DNA of 64,000 nt from NCBI GenBank assembly GCA_002499445.1, contig DALS01000064.1:1-64000 (forward strand), read 5' to 3'. Position 1 is the stretch's first letter. Every line of letters begins with the position of its first letter. Shown here piece by piece: positions 42,926-50,501 of this stretch. Origin of the DNA: Methanosarcina sp. UBA293 (lineage in GTDB: Archaea; Halobacteriota; Methanosarcinia; Methanosarcinales; Methanosarcinaceae). The notes beneath the pieces were generated by a model. The model made no database searches. It was given only the letters and a program-made list of their open reading frames with translations, and was not told the origin of the DNA. The position numbers and the translations under genes were made by a program.

Positions 42926-43108
42926 TTGAGAATTGTATTATTGAATAAAGGAGGAGTTATTCTGAAAAAAGAGAATAAAGAACCAGCATTTCAGCCTGAA
43001 CCAATACCTGAGCCTGAGCCACAACCTGTTCCCTCACCTGAGCCTATACCTTATCCGGAGCCAGATAGTGAACATGAAAAGAAACCAAAAAATAAGATAA
43101 CTCCATAA
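42926..43108 (+). CDS. Small Pro/Glu-rich protein
   Basis: Up to 60 residues, dominated by a P-E-P repeat (FQPEPIPEPEPQPVPSPEPIPYPEP) and a lysine-rich tail. Such stretches are unfolded and often act as spacers. The formal start is TTG at 42926 without a ribosome site. GGAGG at 42950-42954 points instead to a CTG at 42962 (or ATT at 42959), giving MKKENKEPAFQ. It ends 18 bases before the TIR-like gene, so it is probably co-transcribed. Function unknown. Confidence 0.45.
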   Translation: MRIVLLNKGGVILKKENKEPAFQPEPIPEPEPQPVPSPEPIPYPEPDSEHEKKPKNKITP

Positions 43109-43126
43109 TTAAACCACAGCAGCGCT

Positions 43127-43693
43127 ATGATTTCAAAAATTTACATAGCTCATTGCGAGCAGGACGAACCACTTGCTCAGGAACTAGCCAGAACTCTTTG
43201 GGCTGTAGAACTGGAAAGCTTTTCATCCCTATACAGGAAAGCTCGAATTCTTCCTTTAGGCGAAAGGATACGTTTTGGAATTCGCCAGTCAGATTGTTTT
43301 ATTCCGATTCTCACACAGGAAGGTGTAGGATCTTTGGAAGTGAATCAGGAGATTGGCCTTGCAGTAGGAATTGATCAGCTTATAATCCCACTGGTAGAGA
43401 TAGGAGTCAAATTGCCTGTTCTCATACACCATCTCCAGCCCATTGTCTTTTTTCCTGAGGCTTATGAGGATGCTCTGGGAAAATTGATACAGGGCATCAG
43501 AGAGCTTACCAAACTTGACTGGCTGAAGATAAAATGCCCCTACTGTGGGGAGGAAATGACTCAATATATTTCACCCCAGGAGGAAGTAGAAAGAGCTCTT
43601 CTCGCAGGGACGCATCTTGGAACAAGATGTAGTTATTGCCAGAAAAATATTCATTTGGATCCAAGAACCTTTAGACCTGTGCTCCATCAGTGA
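43127..43693 (+). CDS. TIR-like domain protein with C-terminal zinc ribbon
   Basis: Residues 3-110 fit a TIR-like fold: KIYIAHCEQDEPLAQELARTL for the first strand and helix, IRQSDCFIPILT for the middle strand, and SLEVNQEIGLAVGIDQLIIPLVE, where Glu75 sits at the place of the catalytic glutamate of NAD-cleaving TIR domains. Residues 137-171 form a zinc ribbon (CPYC...CSYC: Cys137, Cys140, Cys168, Cys171). Prokaryotic TIR proteins act in antiviral signalling or NAD+ depletion. It lies between a Pro/Glu-rich small gene and an unknown gene, on the same strand with short gaps. TIR assignment is by pattern; a general Rossmann-like sensor is the alternative. Confidence 0.6.
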   Translation: MISKIYIAHCEQDEPLAQELARTLWAVELESFSSLYRKARILPLGERIRFGIRQSDCFIPILTQEGVGSLEVNQEIGLAVGIDQLIIPLVEIGVKLPVLIHHLQPIVFFPEAYEDALGKLIQGIRELTKLDWLKIKCPYCGEEMTQYISPQEEVERALLAGTHLGTRCSYCQKNIHLDPRTFRPVLHQ

Positions 43694-43706
43694 TTGGTAA
43701 TAATGA

Positions 43707-44096
43707 TTGGTAATTGAATTGAAACAGGAAATGGTGGAATCTATGGAGAGGAAAGTAACAAATGAAATAAAAGATGAGCCAGGCGAGCCAATAGTAGCTA
43801 GCTCCAAAATGGGGGAAGCAACTGTAAGTGAATTAGAGGTCAAAGGAATCGAAAATCTCACCCCTGCGGAAAAGAAACATCTGCTTCTGCAACTTGCCCG
43901 CGATAGAGTTAAAGATAGTTCTGCAGGTCCGTGGGAAATTGTTGATGTTTTTAGAGATGAATGGAGAGCCGTCAAAGATACATTAGCTCAACCTGTGGAA
44001 ATCGATTTAAGGGATATGGGAAGAGACTCACTCTTTCGAGTATTGCTGGATATAACACAGCTAGAAAGACAACTAGAAGTACAGGAACAGGAATAA
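43707..44096 (+). CDS. Unknown protein downstream of the TIR-like gene
   Basis: A protein of up to 129 residues, acidic at both ends. The middle has helical character (LTPAEKKHLLLQLARDRVKD, then DVFRDEWRAVKDTL) and the last 20 residues (ITQLERQLEVQEQE) may be coiled coil. No family recognised. The start is uncertain: TTG at 43707, ATG at 43731, or ATG at 43743 preceded by GGTGG four to five bases away. It follows the TIR-like gene by 13 bases and is likely its operon partner, so it may be an adaptor, target or regulator (inference). Confidence 0.6.
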   Translation: MVIELKQEMVESMERKVTNEIKDEPGEPIVASSKMGEATVSELEVKGIENLTPAEKKHLLLQLARDRVKDSSAGPWEIVDVFRDEWRAVKDTLAQPVEIDLRDMGRDSLFRVLLDITQLERQLEVQEQE

Positions 44097-44440
44097 GGTA
44101 AAATTTCTTTTCTCTCTATTGCATTTACAAGTAACTTGACCTTTTTAAGAAAATCGTATTTAAATCTCTATGTATTGTGATGATACCAAAACTCCCTACC
44201 GTTGAAAGCCCCATAATCGGTTATTCTGTAGTTTCAGATTAGTCAATCGTTTTCCTATTGTTTCCAATCACCGGTATCTTTTTTAAAGCTCATTTAAGCT
44301 CTTTATATAGAATTAAAAGCATTGCCTTGCAATCGAATATTAGAACCAGAAGAAACTAGGAAAAATCGAATCGCTAGAACTATCGGAAAAAAATCAAGAG
44401 AAAACCAAGGTATATATAGAGGAAGATTAGTTTAAAAAAT
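44097..44440. other. Gap before the candidate sRNA
   Basis: AT-rich DNA after the 43707 gene. It ends with a strong TATA-like element TATATATA at 44411-44418. I see no gene in it. Confidence 0.4.
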
Positions 44441-44520
44441 ATTAGACCGGAAGAAAAACTTCGGTCTGGAAACGGGCTTTAATTATAAGAATCCGATTCA
44501 AAAAATCGGAAACTTTCTAT
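44441..44520 (+). ncRNA. Candidate small RNA with two hairpins
   Basis: A TATA box at 44411-44418 places a transcription start near 44441. The next 80 bases hold two good hairpins: AGACC-G-GAAG/CTTC-GGTCT with an A5 loop (44444-44467) and TCCGATT/AATCGGA with a 5-base loop (44492-44510), followed by a T-containing tail. No open frame of note lies on this strand. The end is convergent with the 56-residue gene at 44524, so the RNA could be antisense to it or share its terminator hairpin. Confidence 0.4.
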
Positions 44521-44523
44521 TGT

Positions 44524-44694
44524 TTACTCCATTGACTCGATTTGGTGGATCAAGTCATTGGTGTATCTTTCAGAGAACTCCACATGTGGACCGCAAGGAA
44601 CGATCTTTACTAGCATCCCATATCTGAACACGTATGTGTAAGGCCCAAGTGAAGTCTTCACTATTTTAAAAGTGTATCCTTTCACAAAGGTCAC
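44524..44694 (-). CDS. 56-residue hypothetical protein
   Basis: A short gene reading MTFVKGYTFKIVKTSLGPYT, then YVFRYGMLVKIVPCGPHVEF, then SERYTNDLIHQIESME. A GGAGG lies eight bases before the GTG start, which makes it convincing despite its size. The product is probably a small globular beta-rich protein; the closing helix carries IHQIESME. Family not recognised. A hairpin (TCCGATT/AATCGGA) lies 14 bases after the stop and may end its transcript. Confidence 0.6.
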   Translation of the reverse strand: MTFVKGYTFKIVKTSLGPYTYVFRYGMLVKIVPCGPHVEFSERYTNDLIHQIESME

Positions 44695-45079
44695 TATTTT
44701 AACCTCCAGTAGTTATTATGTCGGGCAATCTATATTAAAATTTTTTTACCTAATAATCGTTATAAATCTGACATCTTCGACTATTTACGCTCTAGAATGC
44801 ATTTCAATCGAATTATAATTATATAATTAATAAAAATAATTTTATAAAGAGATTCAAAAAAGAAGGTCATTTTTGAAACCCGTTAGAGAAATCATCTAAC
44901 AATCTTGCATAATATTATGAGGACTTAACTTAAAGAATAGCTCTGATGAATAAAATAACTGGGATCAAAAGTTCAGATCAAAAGAGCTGAGAGACCAAAG
45001 TCAGGGGAAAAATTGTGGATCAAAATAATCTGGGTAAGAAACAGCCTCGATAATAAATAATTTTGAAGCCAGCCATAAA
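44695..45079. other. AT-rich gap
   Basis: This stretch lies upstream of the 56-residue gene and downstream of the deoxyribosyltransferase-like gene, both on the minus strand. A TATA-like ATTATATAATTAATAA lies near 44816-44832. I see no gene. Confidence 0.4.
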
Positions 45080-45502
45080 TTACTTTAGCTTTTCTATTAT
45101 TTTAAGCAGCTCATCTTCATCCCTGGCAAGGGCGACTATAGCCATCTCTACCATAAGATTAACAATTCCATCCGAGAGAGATCGAAAATCAGTTCGAAGC
45201 CCTATGACAGGTTTTTCCTTTGCATAAGCATAACCTATCTCCCAAGAAGTTCCTGAATCTACGTCCACTCCATCAAGTACTGCAACTATAACGTCTGAGC
45301 CATCCACACCTCCCACACATTTCTTGAAAATGAGCTCCTGACTCTGTTTATTTCGTTCATCTGCAGTGTCCTCTGCGTCTTCCTGAGGCAAAAAAACCGA
45401 AAAGCCTTTCTTGAGCAGCAAGTCCCTCAATTTGCGGTTATATTCAAGTTCTGCATGGCTGAAAAGCGGACCTGCAAGGTAGATTCTCTTTTTCTTGTTC
45501 AT
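45080..45502 (-). CDS. Nucleoside 2-deoxyribosyltransferase-like protein
   Basis: A 140-residue protein of the nucleoside 2-deoxyribosyltransferase/DNPH1 superfamily, which cleaves or transfers the sugar of deoxynucleosides or deoxynucleotides. Motifs visible: RIYLAGPLFSHAELEYNRKLRDLL (phosphate/sugar site), a D-x-x-VAVLDG strand and the catalytic-type DSGTSWEIGYAYAKEKPVIGLRTD. I chose the ATG at 45502, with AGGA eight bases before, over the ATG at 45523. It is transcribed alone, divergent from argC. Confidence 0.85.
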   Translation of the reverse strand: MNKKKRIYLAGPLFSHAELEYNRKLRDLLLKKGFSVFLPQEDAEDTADERNKQSQELIFKKCVGGVDGSDVIVAVLDGVDVDSGTSWEIGYAYAKEKPVIGLRTDFRSLSDGIVNLMVEMAIVALARDEDELLKIIEKLK

Positions 45503-45963
45503 GTTAACTTCCTGACACTTCAAGACTGTTTACAACAAAATTTCCTATAGTAAGAGAGACTCTAGACATAAAATAGTTTACCTGTAATCCTCCTTTCATT
45601 CCAGCACGAAGAGCCTCAGCCTTCCTCGAACTGGAATACACTTATATATTTAAAAAGTTAATTTTCACTGATTCAAAATTAAAAACATGATTTGCTTTCT
45701 GTATAAAACTACAAATGAAAAATCAGATTATCAAAATTCTGGATAAATGGGGTTAATTCCGGTTAATTAGGCATTCTGAATAATCAGCGGCCTCTTATTA
45801 AACACTGTTAGTTTGGGGAAGTAAAAATCCTTCTATTTAACAGTTTTAAGTAATAGGGTAGTTGCATCAATTAATTACGTGACGGTAAACTGATGACAGT
45901 ACAAGCTTATGTTAACTCTTCCAGGAACAAATTTAATTATCTTATATTGAAATTACAAAGGCA
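45503..45963. other. Divergent region before argC
   Basis: Mostly AT-rich. ATTCCAG (45598-45604) and CTGGAAT (45631-45637) form an inverted repeat around a less AT-rich stretch, close to a TATA-like CTTATATATTTAAAAA at 45641. This could be an operator or small structured element. No gene is seen. Confidence 0.4.
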
Positions 45964-46986
45964 ATGACACTTATGATCAAGGCTGGAATAATAGGAGCTT
46001 CAGGCTATACAGGAGGAGAACTCCTCCGCTTGCTTGTTAACCACCCAAATGTCAAGCTAGAACTGGCAACTTCCCGAAGTCTTGCAGGGAAAGCCGTCAC
46101 GAGCACCCACAAGCATCTTGAAGGTTTCCTGGACCTCAAGTATGAAAATCCTGATTCAGAAGACATCAGGGAGCGCTGTGATGTAGTCTTTCTTGCAGTG
46201 CCTCATGGATCTGCCATGAATTATGTCCCTGAGCTGCTTGATGGCAATACCAAGGTTGTTGATCTTAGCGCAGATTACAGGCTTGAAACTTCGGAATTTG
46301 AAAAAATCTACGGGGTAAAGCACAGCGACCCTAGAGATGCTGTTTATGGGCTTGTAGAGCTCCATCCAGAAGTTAAAAAAGAAAACTTCGTGGCAAATCC
46401 TGGATGTTTTCCCACAGGCGCAACCCTTGCAGCAGCTCCTCTTGCGGCAGCCGGACTTATCGACATTGCAGTTTTTGATTCCAAAACAGGAATTTCAGGA
46501 GCTGGCATCTCGCCTACTGAGACTTCACATTACCCGAATCTTGCAGAAAATATCATTCCATACAAGCTTACAACCCATAGGCACAGGGCTGAAATCGTCC
46601 AGGAACTGATAGCGCTTGACGGAAAGCTCAGGAATATTAGCTTCACTCCCCACGTAATTCCATCTATCAGAGGAATCTTTACAACTGCTCACCTTTTTAC
46701 AAAGGAACCTCTTTCCACAGACGACTTAAAGACAATTTATCAAGAATTTTACAGGGACAGACCGTTTGTCAGGTTCCCTTCAGGGATTCCTTCCCTTACC
46801 GCAGTCAGAGGTTCTAACTTCTGCGATGTAGGTTTTGAAGCGGATAAGGAAAACAATAGGGTTGTTGTACTCTCTGCAATTGATAACCTAGTAAAAGGTG
46901 CATCAGGACAGGCTATTCAGAATATGAACCTCATGTTTGGACTGGATGAGACGTGTGGGCTATGGCTGCCAGCCGCAGCTCCGTAA
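45964..46986 (+). CDS. argC: N-acetyl-gamma-glutamyl-phosphate reductase ArgC
   Basis: ArgC reduces N-acetylglutamyl phosphate to the semialdehyde in arginine synthesis. The NADP-binding motif GIIGASGYTGGELLRLL is at the N-terminus and the catalytic cysteine is Cys148 in NPGCFPTGATLA. Length (340) is typical. Start may be ATG at 45964 or ATG at 45973 (MIKAGIIGASG), as homologs often begin near the second. It heads the run argC - CBS protein - argJ. Confidence 0.95.
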   Translation: MTLMIKAGIIGASGYTGGELLRLLVNHPNVKLELATSRSLAGKAVTSTHKHLEGFLDLKYENPDSEDIRERCDVVFLAVPHGSAMNYVPELLDGNTKVVDLSADYRLETSEFEKIYGVKHSDPRDAVYGLVELHPEVKKENFVANPGCFPTGATLAAAPLAAAGLIDIAVFDSKTGISGAGISPTETSHYPNLAENIIPYKLTTHRHRAEIVQELIALDGKLRNISFTPHVIPSIRGIFTTAHLFTKEPLSTDDLKTIYQEFYRDRPFVRFPSGIPSLTAVRGSNFCDVGFEADKENNRVVVLSAIDNLVKGASGQAIQNMNLMFGLDETCGLWLPAAAP

Positions 46987-47074
46987 ATAAAGCTCAAGCA
47001 AGAAATTCAAGCAAAAATATAACTGGTTACGGATTAAAGTAAAGAGTGGATTTTGTGTCAAGGGGTACAGTCAG

Positions 47075-47539
47075 ATGAAGATAAAAGATGTCATGAACCC
47101 GAACATTGTTTTCTGCAAGCCTGACAATACGATCAGGGAAGCTGCAAAAATCTTGAAAGAAAATAATGTTAGTGGAGCACCTGTCCTTGAAGGTGAAGAG
47201 CTTGTGGGCATAATAAGTGAAGCAGACCTACTGAAACTTCTTATATTGCCCGAAAAAGGAGGCCTCTGGCTTCCAAGCCCCTTTGAGGTTATAGAGATTC
47301 CCATCAGGGAACTTCTTGGCTGGGAGGAAACAAAGAAGATGCTTTCTGATGTTGGCTCTACAAAAATAGAAGAGATTATGACAAAGGACGTGCACACGAT
47401 CTCTTCCAAAGCATCCGTAGAAGAAGCTTCCGAGCATATGATAAGGCACAGGATCAACAGGCTTCCTGTAACTGAGGATAACCGCTTGGTAGGGATCGTT
47501 ACTCGCGGCGATATTATTCAAGGGCTTGCAAAGCTCTGA
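47075..47539 (+). CDS. Two-CBS-domain protein between argC and argJ
   Basis: A 154-residue protein made of two CBS domains (residues about 1-60 and 95-154: MKIKDVMNPNIVFCKPDNTIREAAKI and IMTKDVHTISSKASVEEASEHMI, each closing with LVGIISEADLL or LVGIVTRGDII). CBS pairs bind adenosyl nucleotides and sense energy state. GGGG lies about eight bases before the ATG. It ends 19 bases before the argJ start, so it is in the arginine operon and may tune it, though no partner is shown by sequence. Confidence 0.9.
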   Translation: MKIKDVMNPNIVFCKPDNTIREAAKILKENNVSGAPVLEGEELVGIISEADLLKLLILPEKGGLWLPSPFEVIEIPIRELLGWEETKKMLSDVGSTKIEEIMTKDVHTISSKASVEEASEHMIRHRINRLPVTEDNRLVGIVTRGDIIQGLAKL

Positions 47540-47558
47540 AGGAAAAGGAGAGTCTTTC

Positions 47559-48746
47559 ATGAAGCAAATAGAAGGTGGAATCTGCGCAGTAAGGGGTGTA
47601 TCCGCAAACGGGATTAAAGTTGGAAAAATGGGATTGACTGTCATTCTTGCGGAAGGCCCTGCAGCAGGTGTCTTTACAAAGAATAAAGTGGCTGCAGCCC
47701 CGGTTATCCTGAGCAAAGGAGTTATCGAAACCCAGCACCGTCTTTCGGCCGTAATTGCAAATAGCGGCAATGCCAACGCCTTTACAGGTGATGACGGTTT
47801 TCTGGACGCTATGGAAATGGCAGCCATGCTTGCCAAAAAGCTTGACCTTAAAGCTGAAACGGTTGCAGTTGCCTCGACAGGAGTGATTGGCAGAAAGCTT
47901 GATATCTCCCTGATCGGAGAACACCTTCCAGAAGTCCTTGAAGGACTGGGCAGTTCTCCAGAGTGCAGCCAAAAAGCTGCAAAGGCGATAATGACCACAG
48001 ATAGGACCTTAAAAGAAGTCACTATTGAAATGGACTGCGGGATCAGGATAGGTGCTATTGCTAAAGGATCAGGGATGATCGAGCCCAATATGGGAACTAT
48101 GCTCTGTTTTGCATATACTGATGCGAATGTGCCCGCTGATGTCCTGGATTCCGCTCTAAGAATAGCAGTGGATAAAACTTTCAATATGGTCGTGGTAGAC
48201 GGGGATACGAGCACGAACGATATGGTACTTCTCACCTCCACCTGCAAATCTGGAATCAAGCCCTGTATGGATTGCCTGGATGATTTTGAGGAAGGGCTAA
48301 TTTATGTATTCACCGAGCTTGCAAAAAAAATGGCTAGGGACGGAGAAGGAGCTACAAAACTTATTGAAACCAGGGTAGTGGGCGCAAAAACCCATGAGGA
48401 GGCTAAACTTGCTGCAAAAGCCATTGTGCGTTCTCCTTTGGTTAAATCCGCAATTTTTGGAAAGGACCCTAACTGGGGAAGGATTGTAGCTGCTGCAGGA
48501 TATTCGGGTGCAGAACTTGAACCAGAAAGGCTTTCCCTCTCATTTTCAGGAGGAGGAGAAGAAGTTGAACTCGTAAAATCTGGAGAGATTTCCAGTTCCT
48601 CGGATCTCGAGCTTTTGAAAAAGATAATGGCAAATGAAGAGATTATCATTAACCTTGATCTTAACATGGGAAAGGAACAGGCAACAGCCTGGGGCTGCGA
48701 CCTGACTTACGACTATGTCAAGATCAATGCTGAGTATACGACTTGA
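47559..48746 (+). CDS. argJ: Bifunctional ornithine acetyltransferase / N-acetylglutamate synthase ArgJ
   Basis: ArgJ recycles the acetyl group between N-acetylornithine and glutamate in arginine synthesis. The precursor is self-cleaved before Thr180 in KGSGMIEPNMGTML (here G-T rather than the common A-T), giving two chains. Total 395 residues from the ATG at 47559, chosen because GGAG lies close upstream; the open frame extends back to 47526 inside the CBS gene and gives non-homologous residues. Whether it also makes N-acetylglutamate from acetyl-CoA cannot be told from sequence. Confidence 0.95.
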   Translation: MKQIEGGICAVRGVSANGIKVGKMGLTVILAEGPAAGVFTKNKVAAAPVILSKGVIETQHRLSAVIANSGNANAFTGDDGFLDAMEMAAMLAKKLDLKAETVAVASTGVIGRKLDISLIGEHLPEVLEGLGSSPECSQKAAKAIMTTDRTLKEVTIEMDCGIRIGAIAKGSGMIEPNMGTMLCFAYTDANVPADVLDSALRIAVDKTFNMVVVDGDTSTNDMVLLTSTCKSGIKPCMDCLDDFEEGLIYVFTELAKKMARDGEGATKLIETRVVGAKTHEEAKLAAKAIVRSPLVKSAIFGKDPNWGRIVAAAGYSGAELEPERLSLSFSGGGEEVELVKSGEISSSSDLELLKKIMANEEIIINLDLNMGKEQATAWGCDLTYDYVKINAEYTT

Positions 48747-48970
48747 AACTGAATAAATAAATTAGTACAGAATATCGACTTGGTTGAGAATATACAACTT
48801 GATACTGGATACGTGGCTTAACGCCGGATATACAACTCACTTAAATTGAATAACGGGAGAAGGAAATAGAGGAAATATAGGCAAGACCAATCAAAAACGA
48901 GTATCCAAGTTTCCCCTATATTCCTGAAAATTACTTTTTGATTCAGATAAATAACCAGGGGGCTTATTAA

Positions 48971-50446
48971 ATGGATATACAAGAATGGGAACAGTTACAT
49001 AGAGACGCTTTTTACGATGTTAAGAGGGCCCTTCCTTACCTGGAAGGTATGTTTGTAGCTTACAATAGCAATATCGATGCTATCAAACACCTTACAGAAG
49101 AAGACCTGTCCAGGTTTATAGGATATTTTAACGAGGCAGAGATTCAGGCAAGAGTTGAAACATATCCAAGGGAAGTAAAAGAGCCTTTGGATTTCATATC
49201 TCGCCTGCTAATTTCCATGCGAGAGGGAAAAGCCGCTGAAATTCCTACCTATACCTCAGATACTCACATATGGCTGAAGGAGCACCTGGGTTTTGATTAT
49301 GCGCGCATGGGCGGCCAGGCAGGGATAATTTCCAACCTTCTTACCCAGCTCGGGTTAAAAAAAGTAGTGGCATATATTCCCTGGCTTTCCGAAGAGCAGG
49401 CCGAATATTTTGTGGATTCTGAAAATCTCCTGCATCCTAAGGTAGAAGATGGAAAAGTCGTGCTTAAGCCCCCGCGGCAAGCCTTCAAGCCCGGATTGGA
49501 GTCAAAAGTCAACTGGATCTTTGAGTATTCAAAAGACCTGGAAATAACCTATGGTGGAAACAAATTTAAGGTGCCGAGAGATAACCGACTTATAATTTCT
49601 TCCCGCCCAAAATGGATCCGCCTGGACATGGACCGAGAGATCTATGAGCACCTTGACGCACTCTTCCCAATTGACGGGGCGATGCTTTCAGGTTATCAGA
49701 TGATTAAAGAGCGGTACGAAGATGGGACTACCTATAAGGACTATGTTTCACATTCAGTGAATGCTATTGAGAAACTTAAGGCTCTAAATCCTGAACTTCG
49801 CATCCATGTAGAGCTTACATCCATCCAGAACCGCGTTATAAGAAAGGCTATCCTTACAGAGATTGTTGCAAAAAATGTCCATTCCCTGGGTCTTGATACC
49901 GTAGAAGTGGCAAATGCCTTAAACGTTCTGGGGCATGAAGAACTCTCTTATTCCGTGATAAGAAAAGAAGAAACCGGAATAACTTCACTCTATCAGGGAG
50001 CTGTTCAGCTTTTAAAGGACCTCTCACTTGAAAGAGTCCACGTGCATTGTCTTGGTTATTACATCTGTATCCTTTCAAAAGATCACCCTCTCACACTTAA
50101 AGAACACAGGGATGCCCTGCTCTTTTCCTCAACCCTAGCTAGTATCAAAGCGCTTAAAGGAAAAATCGAGAACCTTGAAGATGCAGCAGCAGGGCTGAAA
50201 GTTCCGATTTCAAGTAAAGGCATTGAAGACCTGGAGAACTTCAAGGTTTATTGCGTAGGAAAAAAACTCTGTACCTCTGAGGAGTTTGAACACGGATACC
50301 TTTATGGGCCTGACCATGATGCGGTTTTAATTCCTACAAAAGTGGTAGAGAAACCCACAGTAACAGTCGGGATAGGGGATACAATCTCAGCAGGAGCTTT
50401 TGCAGCCATGCTTGCAAAAATGAAGCAGACACAAGCAGGAGAATAA
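48971..50446 (+). CDS. pfkC: ADP-dependent phosphofructokinase/glucokinase
   Basis: A 491-residue member of the ADP-dependent sugar kinase family (ribokinase-like fold) used in the modified glycolysis of Methanosarcina and Thermococcales. NSNIDAIKHL and ARMGGQAGI mark the sugar site, and the catalytic base is Asp470 in VGIGDTISAGAF. GGGGG lies eight bases before the ATG. It is followed 55 bases on by a paralog, so both are probably one transcript. Fructose-6-phosphate is the likely substrate for the methanogen group, with glucose also possible. Confidence 0.88.
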   Translation: MDIQEWEQLHRDAFYDVKRALPYLEGMFVAYNSNIDAIKHLTEEDLSRFIGYFNEAEIQARVETYPREVKEPLDFISRLLISMREGKAAEIPTYTSDTHIWLKEHLGFDYARMGGQAGIISNLLTQLGLKKVVAYIPWLSEEQAEYFVDSENLLHPKVEDGKVVLKPPRQAFKPGLESKVNWIFEYSKDLEITYGGNKFKVPRDNRLIISSRPKWIRLDMDREIYEHLDALFPIDGAMLSGYQMIKERYEDGTTYKDYVSHSVNAIEKLKALNPELRIHVELTSIQNRVIRKAILTEIVAKNVHSLGLDTVEVANALNVLGHEELSYSVIRKEETGITSLYQGAVQLLKDLSLERVHVHCLGYYICILSKDHPLTLKEHRDALLFSSTLASIKALKGKIENLEDAAAGLKVPISSKGIEDLENFKVYCVGKKLCTSEEFEHGYLYGPDHDAVLIPTKVVEKPTVTVGIGDTISAGAFAAMLAKMKQTQAGE

Positions 50447-50501
50447 ATTCTCTTTCATTTAATCCGAAACTTCCCATTCCACGGATACAGGAACTGGTTA
50501 G

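Noticed and set aside
45596..45640. Possible structured RNA between the deoxyribosyltransferase-like gene and argC
   Set aside because: Only one 7-bp inverted repeat with a 26-base spacer; too weak for an RNA call.
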